Shown here: piece by piece, positions 25,841 to 36,033 of the stretch
Layout: each line of letters opens with the position of its first letter
How positions within the stretch are numbered: the first letter of the stretch is position 1
NCBI GenBank assembly: GCA_963758025.1
Contig: CAVWUA010000029.1
Span: 1-38,379 of the forward strand
DNA length: 38,379 nucleotides
Source of the DNA: CAVWUA01 sp963758025
Lineage (GTDB): Bacteria > Planctomycetota > Planctomycetia > Isosphaerales > Isosphaeraceae
Direction of reading: 5' to 3'
Notes under the pieces: model-generated
What the model was told of the DNA's origin: nothing
Databases searched by the model: none
The model's input: only the letters and a program-made list of their open reading frames with translations
Program-made: the position numbers and the translations under genes

Positions 25841-28800
25841 ATGAGAGGACGCCTATTCGGCACCCGTCGGCCGGTAAAGAAAGTCCGGCCTGGGTTGCGC
25901 AAACCAACCGTGGAGCATCTGGAGGCCCGCCAGCTTCTGGCGGTCTTCACCGTGACGACCGTCGCGGATAACGGAATCAACACGATCGCGAACTCGACCC
26001 CGGGGTCGCTCCGCCGGGCGATCTTGCAATCGAACCAGACATCGGGCTCCGACCGGATCGAGTTCAACATCGGTGGATCGGGTTTCCACACGATCGCGCC
26101 TCCGGTCGCCTTGCCCACGATTCTGGACACCGTGACGATCGACGGCACGACCCAGCCCGGTTACACGGACAAGCCTCTGATCGAGGTGTCAGGCATCAAC
26201 GCCGGAACAAACGCCAATGGGTTGCGGGTGACGGCCGGCAACACGGGAGTCAAGGCGCTGACGATCAATCGGTTCAGTGCGGCGGGCATCCTGCTGGAGT
26301 CGGACCGAAACCTGATCGAGAGCAACTTTATCGGGACGAACACGGCGGGGGATAGCGCCTTGCCGAACGGGGACTCGGGGATCGTCCTGAACAACTCCTC
26401 GAACAACACCATCGGCGGAACCTCCGGCAGCCTGCGCAACCTGATTTCCGGCAACAGCGGTTACGGGATTGACATTCAGGGAACCAGTTCCTCCGCCACG
26501 GAGATCCGCGGCAACCTGATCGGGACGAACAACTCCGGGAACGCGGCGGTTGCGAACGTGCAGGGCGGGATTCGCATCAGTGGCGGGAGCTTCAACCAGA
26601 TTGGCGGGAATGTCGATGGAACCCGCAACATCATCTCCGGCAACATGGGAGACGGAGTGCTCCTGACGGGCTTTGGCACCGTGTCCAACGTCGTACAGGG
26701 CAACTACATCGGCACCAACATGGACGGGAATGCCTCGCTCGGCAATATCGGGTCCGGCATTCAGACGATCGCGACCGGGCGCAACCTCATCGGCGGCACG
26801 GCGCCTGAGGAGCGCAACGTGATCTCCGGCAACCAGGGTTCCGGCATCGCCCTTTCCGGTGGCAATCAGCTCATCATTCGAGGCAACTACATCGGCCTTG
26901 CCAGCAACGGGGTCGATGGGCTGGGCAACCAGATGTCCGGCATCAATGTGATGGGGGCCAACAATTCCAGCATCGGTGGCACCCTCACCGGAGCCGGCAA
27001 CACGATCGCGTTCAACGGTTCGACGAACATGGGCGCCGGGGTGCGGGTTTCCTCGGGAACGGGAATCTCGATTCTGAGCAATTCCATCGTCTCGAACGCG
27101 GGCCTGGGCATCAACCTTGTTGATGCGGGCGATCCAACCAACGGTGTCACCCCCAACGATCCTGGCGATGGCGACACCGGGCCAAACAACCTGCAGAACT
27201 TCCCCATCTTGACCAGCGTCGGCACCGGCGCCGGTCGGACCCTGGTGCATGGGGTTCTCAACAGCACGCCGGGGACCGAGTTCACCATCCAGTACTTCTC
27301 GAACGACTCGGCCGATCCGTCGGGTAATGGCGAGGGCCAGACGCTGCTCGCCACGGAAAAGGTCACGACCGACTCCTCCGGCAACGCGACGATCAACTCC
27401 CTGCTGACGGTTCCCGTGCAGGTTGGCCAGTACATCTCCGCCACGGCCACCAGCCCCACGGGGGACACGTCGGAATTCTCCCCCACCCGCCAGGTCGTCC
27501 GGGCGAATATCACCGACCTGGATCTCCGCAAAACGGCCGATCCCAACCCAGCCACCGTCAACGGCCTACTGACCTACACGCTGACGGTGACGAACAACGG
27601 CAACGATCCGGCATCCAACATCATCGTCACCGACATGTTGCCGGCGAACACGACCTACGTCTCGTCCTCAATCGACCCGGCCAAGGGGTCGGTGGGCCTG
27701 GTGGGAAATAACGTGGTTGCCATGCTCAACACGCTGGCACCCGTCGATCTCCCGGTCGATATCACGATCGTGGTCCGGCCGTCGGTGGTGGGCACGATCA
27801 CCAACACGGCCACGGTCAGTAGCGATTCCATCGACCCGAATACCGCCAACAATACCGCAACCATTGATAGCATGGTGAACATCCCGGCCGACCTGGCCGT
27901 GAGCATCACCGCCAGTCCGCAGCCGGTGACGACCGGGCAGGATCTGGTCTATGTCTTCAACGTCAGCAACGCGGGACCGGGTGCCGCGTCGAACGTCGTG
28001 CTGACGGCGAACCTGCCTCCGAGCGTGACGATCAAGGGATTCTCAAGTGCCACCGGAGACTGCCAGCAAATCGGCAACACGCTGATCTGTTCGCTCGCCA
28101 CGTTGACGTCTCGTGCCTCGGCCGCCGTCCGGGTGGTGGTCACGCCATCAACGATCGGTACCATCACGACCTCCGCCACGGTGATCGCCTCGGAGACCGA
28201 CCCGAATCCTTCCGACAATAGCAAGGCTCTCAACGTCACCATCAGCCCCGCGGCGGACCTGTCCGTGACACTTCAGGACTCGCCCGACCCCGTGCTGACC
28301 GGCCAGCAGCTCACGTACACGGCGGTCGTCACCAACAACGGACCGACCAACGCCAATAATGCTCGCTTGACCGACACATTGCCCGCCGGTTTAACGTTCC
28401 AGTCCGGTTCTATTACGGGACCGAACGGCTCGCAGATCGGCACGGTCACCGCGAATGGGCAGAACGTTCTGGCGACGATCGGAGCGTTGAACGTCGGGCA
28501 ATCGGCCACCATTCGGCTCCTGGTGGCGCCAAGCGGGAATGGTAAGGTCACTAACACTGTGACGGTCACCTCCGACGAGGTTGATACCAAGCTGTCCGAC
28601 AACACCGCGACCGCGACCACGCTGGTCAATCCCGCCGACATCGCCGTGACGATCCGCACGTCGGCTCAGAGTGTGGATATCGGCCAACCGTTGACGTATA
28701 CCGTTACGATGAAGAACAACGGCCCGGCGACGGCGACGAACTCCCGGATGGCCGACATTCTCCCCGCGGGCCTGACGCCACAGAACATTCGGCTCAGCCA

Positions 28801-30439
28801 GGGGACTCTCCTGCCGAGCCCAACGGACCGGATTCTCGTCCAGTTCGGTGATCTGGCGGTCGGTCAGAGCGCCACGCTGACCTTCACGGTCGTCCCCAAC
28901 ACCTCTCGTGCCCTGGTCAATTCGGCCGGGGGTCTGGCCGTTCCGGATGATCCCAACCCGGCAAACGACTTCACGACCGTCGTGAACACCGTCAATCCGA
29001 TCGATCTGGGTGTGGGCATCGTGGCGCCGACCGGTCCTTTGACGGTGGGCGATCAGATCACTTATATCGTTTACGTGGCGAACGGGGGCCCCTCCAAGGC
29101 CACCGGCGTCACCTTCCGCGATGCCTTGCCGTCGAACCTGCGATTTATCTCGGCCACCCCCATCAAGGGCGTCTCCGTGGCCGGGCTGGTTGGTAACGAG
29201 GTCGTCGCTCATGTCAACGATCTGGAGCACAAGGATTTCGCGTCCCTGACCATCACCGCCGAGGTCATCGGAGAGGGCACGATCGTCAACACGGGCCGGG
29301 TCGAAGGAGTTGGTTTCGACCTGTTTGCCGGGAACAACGCGACCACCGTCAGGACGACCGTGGTCAACCCGCCCGGAAAGGTCGAGTATGCCCAGCCGTC
29401 GTTCACGGTCAACGAGAACAGCGGTCAGGCGACCATCACGCTACGGCGCGTCGGTGGCACCAAGGGCCAGGTGGCGGTGAATTACGCTGCGGTCCCGGGT
29501 ACGGCCATCAACGGCACTGACTTCGTCCAGACAGGTGGGGTGATGGTCTTCCAGGACGGCGAAACGACCAAGACCTTCACTGTCCCAATCCTCGACGACA
29601 CGGCCTTTGACGGTACGAAGACTGTCCAGCTTCTGCTCAGCATCGCCAAGGCCACGACGCAGCTCGGCACGCAATCGTCGGCGGTGCTAAACATCCTGGA
29701 CAACGACGTGGACGTCTACGGGCCGCAAGTCTCCGACCTCAAGCTGCTCGGTTCGGCCGCGATCACCGGCATGCAACTGACGTTTACCGAGCCGCTGGAC
29801 CCCGCCCGAGCCTTGAATCCCGCCAATTACCAGTTGCTCGCCTCCGCGACCGCCGGCCGCTTCGGCAGACCGGGAGGGGTGATTCCGATCTCCGGAGTTT
29901 CGTATGTCCCAGGCTCGCAGGTTGTCATCCTGACCCCGTCGCAGCCACTGGCACCAGGGCCTTTCTATCAGCTCCAAATTAACGGTACGACCGCCAGCGG
30001 AGTCACCGATCGCTTCGGGAACCTTCTCGATGGGGATTATTATGGTGGCAACGGCGGAAATTACTTGAATTCATTCGCCCGCGGGTCGTCGCTCACCTAC
30101 AACGACGGCAACGGTGACCTCGTCTCCCTCCGACTGGCGAACGGAGGCTTACTGGAGCTGACGCGCTGGCCGAACGGAGAGGGAAAGGACCTGAGCGCCA
30201 TCGGCATCTCACCGGGGCGGAGCGTGCTCACCGGCAGCGTGCGCAGAGTTGTCGGAGGCGATGGCGTCACCACCCTCCGTTCGATCTCTGGTCTCGGGCC
30301 GTTCGGCGCGGTCCAGTCCCGGCTGACGACACCACCGTTCTACGTTCTGGGACAGGTACAGGCCGCCAGCACGGTGACTGCGCAGGGAAGTGCCGATCGC
30401 GTCCCGGCTGGCCCGCTCTCGCGCCGGCGGATGGTCTGA
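25841..30439 (+). CDS. Giant secreted beta-helix / DUF11 / Calx-beta surface protein
   Basis: A 1532-residue protein with an intact frame. Residues 1-26 are basic and lead into LEARQLLA (27-34), the planctomycete export motif of the LExRxLLA type. Residues about 40-430 form a right-handed beta-helix with repeated NxIGTN ... GIxxxxxNxIGG units (for example NFIGTNTAGDSALPNGDSGI). From about 558 to 1175 there are five tandem DUF11 domains, each starting like ADLSVTLQDSPDPVLTGQQL. A Calx-beta domain follows (YAQPSFTVNENSGQATITL ... VLNILDNDV, about 1180-1290), then an SbsA-like Ig domain (MQLTFTEPLDPARALNPANY) and a C-terminal domain shared by planctomycete surface proteins (GDLVSLRLANGGLLELTRWP). 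It should be a cell-surface or extracellular adhesin-like protein. The start is ATG at 25841; a 19-bp hairpin closes the gene. Confidence 0.9.
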   Translation: MRGRLFGTRRPVKKVRPGLRKPTVEHLEARQLLAVFTVTTVADNGINTIANSTPGSLRRAILQSNQTSGSDRIEFNIGGSGFHTIAPPVALPTILDTVTIDGTTQPGYTDKPLIEVSGINAGTNANGLRVTAGNTGVKALTINRFSAAGILLESDRNLIESNFIGTNTAGDSALPNGDSGIVLNNSSNNTIGGTSGSLRNLISGNSGYGIDIQGTSSSATEIRGNLIGTNNSGNAAVANVQGGIRISGGSFNQIGGNVDGTRNIISGNMGDGVLLTGFGTVSNVVQGNYIGTNMDGNASLGNIGSGIQTIATGRNLIGGTAPEERNVISGNQGSGIALSGGNQLIIRGNYIGLASNGVDGLGNQMSGINVMGANNSSIGGTLTGAGNTIAFNGSTNMGAGVRVSSGTGISILSNSIVSNAGLGINLVDAGDPTNGVTPNDPGDGDTGPNNLQNFPILTSVGTGAGRTLVHGVLNSTPGTEFTIQYFSNDSADPSGNGEGQTLLATEKVTTDSSGNATINSLLTVPVQVGQYISATATSPTGDTSEFSPTRQVVRANITDLDLRKTADPNPATVNGLLTYTLTVTNNGNDPASNIIVTDMLPANTTYVSSSIDPAKGSVGLVGNNVVAMLNTLAPVDLPVDITIVVRPSVVGTITNTATVSSDSIDPNTANNTATIDSMVNIPADLAVSITASPQPVTTGQDLVYVFNVSNAGPGAASNVVLTANLPPSVTIKGFSSATGDCQQIGNTLICSLATLTSRASAAVRVVVTPSTIGTITTSATVIASETDPNPSDNSKALNVTISPAADLSVTLQDSPDPVLTGQQLTYTAVVTNNGPTNANNARLTDTLPAGLTFQSGSITGPNGSQIGTVTANGQNVLATIGALNVGQSATIRLLVAPSGNGKVTNTVTVTSDEVDTKLSDNTATATTLVNPADIAVTIRTSAQSVDIGQPLTYTVTMKNNGPATATNSRMADILPAGLTPQNIRLSQGTLLPSPTDRILVQFGDLAVGQSATLTFTVVPNTSRALVNSAGGLAVPDDPNPANDFTTVVNTVNPIDLGVGIVAPTGPLTVGDQITYIVYVANGGPSKATGVTFRDALPSNLRFISATPIKGVSVAGLVGNEVVAHVNDLEHKDFASLTITAEVIGEGTIVNTGRVEGVGFDLFAGNNATTVRTTVVNPPGKVEYAQPSFTVNENSGQATITLRRVGGTKGQVAVNYAAVPGTAINGTDFVQTGGVMVFQDGETTKTFTVPILDDTAFDGTKTVQLLLSIAKATTQLGTQSSAVLNILDNDVDVYGPQVSDLKLLGSAAITGMQLTFTEPLDPARALNPANYQLLASATAGRFGRPGGVIPISGVSYVPGSQVVILTPSQPLAPGPFYQLQINGTTASGVTDRFGNLLDGDYYGGNGGNYLNSFARGSSLTYNDGNGDLVSLRLANGGLLELTRWPNGEGKDLSAIGISPGRSVLTGSVRRVVGGDGVTTLRSISGLGPFGAVQSRLTTPPFYVLGQVQAASTVTAQGSADRVPAGPLSRRRMV

Positions 30440-30470
30440 ACGCCAATCTGATTGTTGACGATGACGATCC

Positions 30471-30519
30471 AAAAACCCCGGCGACCATAACCACCAACGG
30501 TATGGTCGCCGGGGTTTTT
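30471..30519. terminator. Strong bidirectional rho-independent-like terminator
   Basis: The left arm aaaaaccccggcgaccata (30471-30489) pairs perfectly over 19 bp with tatggtcgccggggttttt (30501-30519) around an 11-base loop. The arms begin with A5 and end with T5, so each strand gives a hairpin followed by U residues. It lies between two convergent genes, 31 bases after the surface-protein stop and 16 bases from the M29 stop, and should serve both. Confidence 0.9.
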
Positions 30520-30535
30520 GTCACAGCTCGGAGTT

Positions 30536-31652
30536 TTACTCGGGATCAAGCGCTTTCAGGTCTTCGGGGACGAAGTGACCGTCAATGCGGATCGGTTCTC
30601 CATCGAAGGCGATCATTCCGCCGCCGTATTCCGGACGCTGGATCTGGACGAGGTCCCAGTGAATCTTTGAGCGGTTTCCATTGTCTGCCTCGTCATAAGC
30701 ATTGCCCGGCGTGAGATGAAAGCTCCCCGCAATTTTCTCATCGAACAGGATATTGCGCATCGGCTCCAGGATGCGGGGGTTGCAGCCGATCGACCATTCG
30801 CCGATATGGGCCGCGCCCTCGTCCGAATCGAAGATGGACCGGAGTTTCTTCACGTCGCCGGTGGTGCAGTCGGCCGATATGACCCGTCCCTTTCGGAATT
30901 CCAGCCTCACTCCATCGAAGGAGGAGCCCTGATAAATTGTCGGTGTGTTGAACCGGATGCGTCCCTCAACCGAGTCGCGCACAGGGGCCGTGAAGACCTC
31001 ACCGTCGGGGATGTTCATCTCGCCGGAACACGGGACAACGGGAATCCCCTCGATGGAGAATCTCAGGTCCGTCTCCGGTGCGGTGATGTGGACTTCATGG
31101 GCCTTCTCCATCCGATCGACCAAAGGCCGAAGAGCCTTTGAGAGACGAGCGTAATCAATGTTGCAGACGTCGAAGTAGAAATCCTCAAACGCCTCGGTAC
31201 TCATTCCGGCTTGCTGGGCCATGCTCGCGTTGGGCAACCGCAAGACACACCATCGGGTGTGCTTGACCCTTTGTTCGAAATGAACCGGTTTGAGATAGAA
31301 GGTGTTATAGATTCCCAATTTTTCGGACGAAACGTCGGCCATCTCGTTGATGTTCTGCGCACCTCGCAGGCCGATATAGGCTTGCACGTGCTTCATCCGT
31401 TCCAGTTCGTAATGTCCCATCGCCTTCATCTGCGATTCCGAGGCATTGCGCGACCAGCTCGCGGACGATCCGGGTATTCTTGGTCTCCACGAGCGGATTC
31501 GCGCCGAGCCGGGCCGCCTTACGGATGAGCAGGCGCGGAAGGGTGTCGTCCTCCAGATCGAAGCACTCGATGAGCACAGTCTCGCCCGAGGTCAGTCGGG
31601 TGGAATGACGGATCAGGATATCGGCCAGGGTCTCCCAGCGCGGGTCGGGCAT
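30536..31652 (-). CDS. M29-family aminopeptidase (AmpS/AmpT type), frameshifted
   Basis: A protein of about 370 residues. The N-terminal part (RWETLADILIRHSTRLTSGE and LIRKAARLGANPLVE) is in one frame and, after a shift near 31445, the rest (MKAMGHYELERMKHVQAYIG onward) is in the next. The metal site of M29 peptidases can be followed: PCSGEMNIPDGEVFTAP (first Glu), EGAAHIGEWSIGCN (second Glu), then FHLTPGNAYDEADNGN and KIHWDLV (His, Tyr, His, Asp). These enzymes are cytoplasmic exopeptidases. The start is ATG at 31652, with GGAG upstream. It is divergent from the SDR gene, with a 175-base gap, and converges on the surface-protein gene across the hairpin. Confidence 0.8.
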
Positions 31653-31827
31653 GGTCGGCTCGTCTCCGTAGTCGGGAGCGGGGGATTGCGAAAGGGGACC
31701 GCCTTCCGTTAGGCTGGCCCCACACAGTAGTTGCGAACCATTGACGCACATTCCATACCTGGCGGCAAGCCGCCAGGCCCCGAGACCGTCGGGTGCGGCT
31801 CCCCACGAGAAGAGAGTCGAGGACGTC

Positions 31828-32595
31828 GTGAACCTGTTCGATCTGAGTGGAAAGGTGGCCATCGTCACCGGAGGCAACGGTGGGATCGGCCTGGGAATGG
31901 CCCGTGGTCTGGCCGCCGCGGGGGCCAAGATCGCCCTCGTCGGTCGCAATGCCGAGAAGTCGGCGGGCGCCGCGAAGCAACTGGCCGAGGATTCCGGCGT
32001 CGAGACGCTTCCCGTCACCGCCGACGTCTCGAAAGAAGAGGAATGCACCCGCATCGCCGACGAGGTCAACAAACGCTTCGGACGGATCGACATCCTGTTC
32101 AACAACGCGGGAATCAACATCCGCCGCCCTCCCCAGGAACTGTCGCTGGCCGAGTGGCAAGAGGTTCTCGACGTCAATCTCACAAGCGCCTTCCTGCTGT
32201 CGAAGGCAGTCTATCCCGCGATGAAGAAAGCCGGCGGGGGCAAGATCGTCAACATCGGCAGCATGACGTCGATCTTCGGCGCCGGGTTTGCCCCGGCCTA
32301 CGCCACGAGCAAGGGCGGGATCGTCCAGCTCACCAAGAGCCTCGCTCTGGCCTGGGCCAGCGACAAGATCCAGGTCAACGCGATCCTGCCTGGCTGGTTT
32401 GACACCGAACTGACCCAGCAGGCGCGCCAGCAGATCTCGGGTCTGCATGAACGCGTTCTGGCCCGAATTCCGATCGGCCGATGGGCCTCGCCTGATGATA
32501 TGGCCGGCACCGCCATCTGGCTCGCCAGCCCGGCCAGCGACTACGTCACCGGCATCGCGATTCCGGTGGACGGCGGTTACACAGCCTGCCTCTGA
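31828..32595 (+). CDS. Short-chain dehydrogenase/reductase
   Basis: A 255-residue classical SDR. The NAD(P)-binding motif is TGGNGGIGLGMARGL (residues about 15-29), NNAGINIRRP is the structural NAG motif, and the catalytic triad is Ser in NIGSMTSIFGAG with YATSK. The C-terminal ends in the usual PVDGGYT. The sequence around GINIRRPPQELSLAEW resembles the KduD/gluconate-5-dehydrogenase branch, so a sugar-acid substrate is possible but not certain. The start is GTG at 31828, with gtcgagga six bases upstream; the in-frame ATG at 31741 adds non-family sequence. It stands alone and the frame is intact. Confidence 0.9.
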   Translation: MNLFDLSGKVAIVTGGNGGIGLGMARGLAAAGAKIALVGRNAEKSAGAAKQLAEDSGVETLPVTADVSKEEECTRIADEVNKRFGRIDILFNNAGINIRRPPQELSLAEWQEVLDVNLTSAFLLSKAVYPAMKKAGGGKIVNIGSMTSIFGAGFAPAYATSKGGIVQLTKSLALAWASDKIQVNAILPGWFDTELTQQARQQISGLHERVLARIPIGRWASPDDMAGTAIWLASPASDYVTGIAIPVDGGYTACL

Positions 32596-32690
32596 TCGAG
32601 GGAATCCCGATCACAAAACAGAAGAAACGGCCGCGAAGGCTGCTCCTTCTGTTGTTGATCTCACTCAGGAGAACGAGACACCGTCAATCG

Positions 32691-34154
32691 TCACCACGAC
32701 GGATATGAATCTCGTTTTCGACCTGTCCTCCCAGTCGTCTCATCCTCAAAGCCTGCCTGAGTCGTCTCGGAATCCGTCTTAACCTCGTTCTGCTTCGCCA
32801 GGGTCGGGTGCCCTTCCACCTCATCCATCAGGACGATGTGTTCGCTCTCCAGGAGCGTCCCCTTCGACTCCTCCAGCGCGGCGATGGCCGTGTTGTACCG
32901 GCTCTTGAAGTCGGCTTCCATCGCCACGGCGTTGACCCAACGGTCCACGGTGTCGAGATAGCGATCGAGAGTCGTCGTGCCCTTCTCGTAACTCTCCCGC
33001 TGAGCCTTCAACCGCTGCAGTGCCGCCGCCTTGAGTCGTCCGGCCGTCTGGAATTGCTGGTAGTTGGCGTCCACCTCCAGAAAGAAGCGGGCAAGTTGAT
33101 GTGTCGCCTGATGGACCGTTTGACGCGCGAAGGCGTTCTGACGGATCAGGCTGTATTGCGCCTGGCGTGCGTTCGCCATCGAACCTCGGAAACTGAGAGG
33201 AAAATGAACGGCCCCCCCGAACTGCCAGGCCAGCAGGTTCTGGACCGTCGCGAGAGTCTCGACCTTCTGCTGGACCCCGGCCAGCGTTTGCAGTCCGTCA
33301 AGGATCAGGCGAACCTCGTCCGGGTGAGCAAAGCAGCCCAATTCCTCTTTCAGACCCTCGTAAAGCTTCAATTCCTCTTGGTCGAGAACGGGTAAGAGCT
33401 GGTTTCGCGCGACCAGCAGTTGCAGTTCCGCGAGCCGAGCGATCGCGCGACTCTGAACGACGTCGGGTTGAGAACGGACCATTTCCTCCAAGGCGACGGT
33501 CCAGTCCGGTTTCAGAGGAGCGACCGAAGGTTCGGTGACGGGGATGATCCGCCGGTTGTCCGTCGGCGGCAGACCGAGCAGGTTGCGGAGTTGCCGCTCG
33601 GTAACAATCACGTCGGACGTGGCGGTCACGAGGCCGAGCCGGAACCGCTCCAGTCTCTCCTCGTCCTCGGTACAGATCGTCTGGCCATTGCGTACGTGCC
33701 CCCCCTTGCCCCGCTCACGTTCAAGGATTTCTTCTCCCAGCTTGACGGCGGATTCCGCCGCCCCGAGCCTCGTGTACGCGGCCGCAAGATTCCAGTAGGT
33801 TTGCACGATCGAGCGAACGTGCGCCATGACTTCCGCCTTCGCGCGGTATGTCGAGGTGCGAACGTTGAGCCGCTGGATGAACAGCATCGGCTCCGTGGAT
33901 TTGGTTGCGCCGGTTCGCTTCGTCGTAATGCCTCGGGACGCAATCCGCACGGTCTTGGCGTTGGACAGTCCCAGGCTGATCGCGGCCTGCAAGCTCAGCC
34001 GCCAAAAATCGCGGCCTCCGGCGGCCACGGCGGTCGTCTCCGGACAGAAAGGAAACGACTCATCGGTGGCGGTCTTCACCGTCGAGTCAGATTTCGACTT
34101 CTCACAGCAATCCGGTGCCGACTTCGGGCACGCCGATCGGCTTGCGTCGTTCAC
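32691..34154 (-). CDS. TolC-like outer-membrane efflux protein
   Basis: A 487-residue protein with two long coiled-coil hairpins typical of TolC relatives: VMAHVRSIVQTYWNLAAAYTRL with LGEEILERERGK, and ARQAQYSLIRQNAFARQTVHQA with SYEKGTTTLDRYLDTVDRWV. The segment RLGLVTATSDVIVTERQLRNLLGL is the classical OEP repeat end. Such proteins form the outer-membrane channel of export systems. No signal peptide is seen; the GTG start at 34154 yields a Ser/Lys-rich N-terminus and the frame overlaps the preceding gene by 53 bases, so the true N-terminus may lie upstream in another frame. No inner-membrane pump or adaptor gene is present in the window. Confidence 0.75.
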   Translation of the reverse strand: MNDASRSACPKSAPDCCEKSKSDSTVKTATDESFPFCPETTAVAAGGRDFWRLSLQAAISLGLSNAKTVRIASRGITTKRTGATKSTEPMLFIQRLNVRTSTYRAKAEVMAHVRSIVQTYWNLAAAYTRLGAAESAVKLGEEILERERGKGGHVRNGQTICTEDEERLERFRLGLVTATSDVIVTERQLRNLLGLPPTDNRRIIPVTEPSVAPLKPDWTVALEEMVRSQPDVVQSRAIARLAELQLLVARNQLLPVLDQEELKLYEGLKEELGCFAHPDEVRLILDGLQTLAGVQQKVETLATVQNLLAWQFGGAVHFPLSFRGSMANARQAQYSLIRQNAFARQTVHQATHQLARFFLEVDANYQQFQTAGRLKAAALQRLKAQRESYEKGTTTLDRYLDTVDRWVNAVAMEADFKSRYNTAIAALEESKGTLLESEHIVLMDEVEGHPTLAKQNEVKTDSETTQAGFEDETTGRTGRKRDSYPSW

Positions 34155-35637
34155 CTTCGTCTTGACCTTGCCATCCTTGTCCGTTCGCGCCTTGTCGCCA
34201 GCCTTCCTTTCCTTCCTTTCTCGGGAGATTCACGCTGGTCGTGGTCACTTCGGCGTCAAGGATGCAAAGGTTCCGAGGCTCGCCGGACGGTTTCCCGAAG
34301 ACCTGAAGACGGGGAGAGGGGCCGGCTGTATAGCGAATCTCGGTGACGTTCATCCCTGGCTGAATCGGAAAGGAGAGAGTCTTTTGAGAATCGTCCGAAC
34401 ACGGAGCGGTCGGGAGATCAATTCCCACCTCACGCAGCGTCCGGGCGATGGTGTTCGCGGTTTCGTCGGCGTTCTTGCGATCGGTGGCCGTCGTCGAACC
34501 TGAATCAGACTCCGTCGCGCCGGCAAGGTCGTCCGACTCGGGCGTTGCTGTTGGTTTGATCTGACGCTTTCGCGTCTGCGGCGTCGGCCGAGGCTCGGCG
34601 GACTCGTCCAGGGGCTCGGGCTCCTCCACCTCCTCGGGAAGGGGCGGCAGGGTGACGAGCTGGCCGTTCGAGTCGATCGCCTGAGGGATCGTCCGGCTCG
34701 GCACGAGCGGCATCGGACGCACGACCTCCTCGGTTCGGGCAAGCGGAGTCGGGGTGGAGGACGACAGCGAAACCGGCAGGGCGTCGTCTGTAGCCGCGGG
34801 TCCAGGATTGCTCGGCGTGAGCGCCGGATCACTCAGGTTCGGGAAACCAATGGGCAGACGCGCGGCACGGACCGCCACCTGAGATTCCTCAACAATTTCC
34901 CGAAGGTCCTTCGGTCCGGTCCTTCCCGAGGCACTGAGCGGGCGCATCGGCTTCATCTCGATCACGGCCAGTCGCTCGTGAGGTTCCGCATGTCCCTTTG
35001 CGTCCGTCACCGAATGCACACCGAGGCTCACCAAGAGCACGTCGCCGTGCGGAATCAGCCATTCCCCCTCGACGTGGCACGTGTGAACCTCCGGCACCTG
35101 GATCTGCGAGGTTACCTTCTGGTCATCGCCGGGTGTGTCCGTCTCACCTCGCAAGGTTTCGGTGCTGGCGGACGTGTGGAGAGCCACGAGCCGGGACTCG
35201 TCCAGAAGGACCGTCGCGAGCACACCCTGATCGAGGGTCCGACCCGTCAGTTTGGCCTGGAAGCCATCCTGGACCGCGTCGAGCTCCGGTTGGAAGGCCA
35301 CGCGGGTCGCCTCGTTCACGGGGCCGTCGGCGATCCGCTTCAACTCGGCGACATAGGCCCTCGAAACGTGGTGACTCATCTCCGGTGCCGGCGAGCCAAT
35401 CGTCGCGACCACCGTGGACGACTGGACCAGGCCAGGCACCACCTCTCGCCCGGCAACCCAGATCGTGGCCGGTCCCTGTCGAGCGATCCGCTGCCGCGCT
35501 TCCCGTGTCTGACTCCGCCAGTCGAGGCCCCGCATCTCCAGGATCTGAACCTGCGACACAAGAGGCGGGGCGTCCGGCGCAACGGGGCCACCCGCCCCGA
35601 GCAAGGCCAGCGAGATCAGACCTGACGCGATGCTCAT
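34102..35637 (-). CDS. Exported protein of unknown function upstream of the TolC-like gene
   Basis: A 511-residue protein whose ATG at 35637 follows a strong ribosome site (GGAGGTG). The N-terminus SIASGLISLALLGAGG is a likely signal or anchor. The first half looks folded (GLVQSSTVVATIGSPAPEM; EVHTCHVEGEWLIPHGDVLLV); residues about 265-390 are rich in Pro, Ser, Thr and Glu and probably disordered; a short structured end reads RYTAGPSPRLQVFGKPSGEP. I recognise no family. It overlaps the TolC-like gene by 53 bases, which suggests a two-gene operon and a shared envelope role; a periplasmic partner is inferred from position only. Confidence 0.65.
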   Translation of the reverse strand: MSIASGLISLALLGAGGPVAPDAPPLVSQVQILEMRGLDWRSQTREARQRIARQGPATIWVAGREVVPGLVQSSTVVATIGSPAPEMSHHVSRAYVAELKRIADGPVNEATRVAFQPELDAVQDGFQAKLTGRTLDQGVLATVLLDESRLVALHTSASTETLRGETDTPGDDQKVTSQIQVPEVHTCHVEGEWLIPHGDVLLVSLGVHSVTDAKGHAEPHERLAVIEMKPMRPLSASGRTGPKDLREIVEESQVAVRAARLPIGFPNLSDPALTPSNPGPAATDDALPVSLSSSTPTPLARTEEVVRPMPLVPSRTIPQAIDSNGQLVTLPPLPEEVEEPEPLDESAEPRPTPQTRKRQIKPTATPESDDLAGATESDSGSTTATDRKNADETANTIARTLREVGIDLPTAPCSDDSQKTLSFPIQPGMNVTEIRYTAGPSPRLQVFGKPSGEPRNLCILDAEVTTTSVNLPRKEGKEGWRQGANGQGWQGQDEGERRKPIGVPEVGTGLL

Positions 35638-35890
35638 TCAGACACCTCCGTCCGTAGAGGGACAGGACCGGAACCGGCCCTTCGGGAAATGGAGCGGGCG
35701 GGATCATACGCTGAGCTCCGACAACCGTCAACTGCGGCTTGTCGGCAAGCAGGGGTGTGGCTTGAGTATTTATCCCACCGAATCCTCACGGAATGGTTTC
35801 GCCGCGTTCGTCACGCGCAAGTCGTTATTCCGTCCGACTCATCCGAACAGGACTGCCCCGGATTGAAACTTCCCTTCGCGACGGCTGAAC

Positions 35891-35919
35891 TTGACAGAAA
35901 CCCGCTTTCTCTCCAGAAT
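35891..35919 (+). promoter_or_regulatory. Candidate sigma-70 promoter upstream of the YhaO-like gene
   Basis: TTGACA (35891-35896) is followed after 17 bases by CAGAAT (35914-35919), which matches four of six -10 positions. It lies about 115 bases before the nuclease gene start. The surrounding 396-base gap (35638-36033) between divergent genes shows nothing else I can support. Confidence 0.35.
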
Positions 35920-36033
35920 GCGCCCATCCACCTGATACAGAGGTTCACTCAGATCTAATCTCCGGGTTATCTCGGTCCTGACCCGCTTCTGGGCTTGAAC
36001 GTAGCTTGTGATCCTGTTCCCTGAGGGGCTCGG

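Noticed and set aside
26320..27000. CRISPR-like or tandem DNA repeat in the beta-helix region
   Set aside because: The periodicity is at protein level (NxIGTN units); DNA copies are too diverged and there are no identical repeats with spacers.
30471..30519. Attachment site or mobile-element end
   Set aside because: The arms fit a bidirectional terminator between convergent genes and no integrase or duplicated target is seen.
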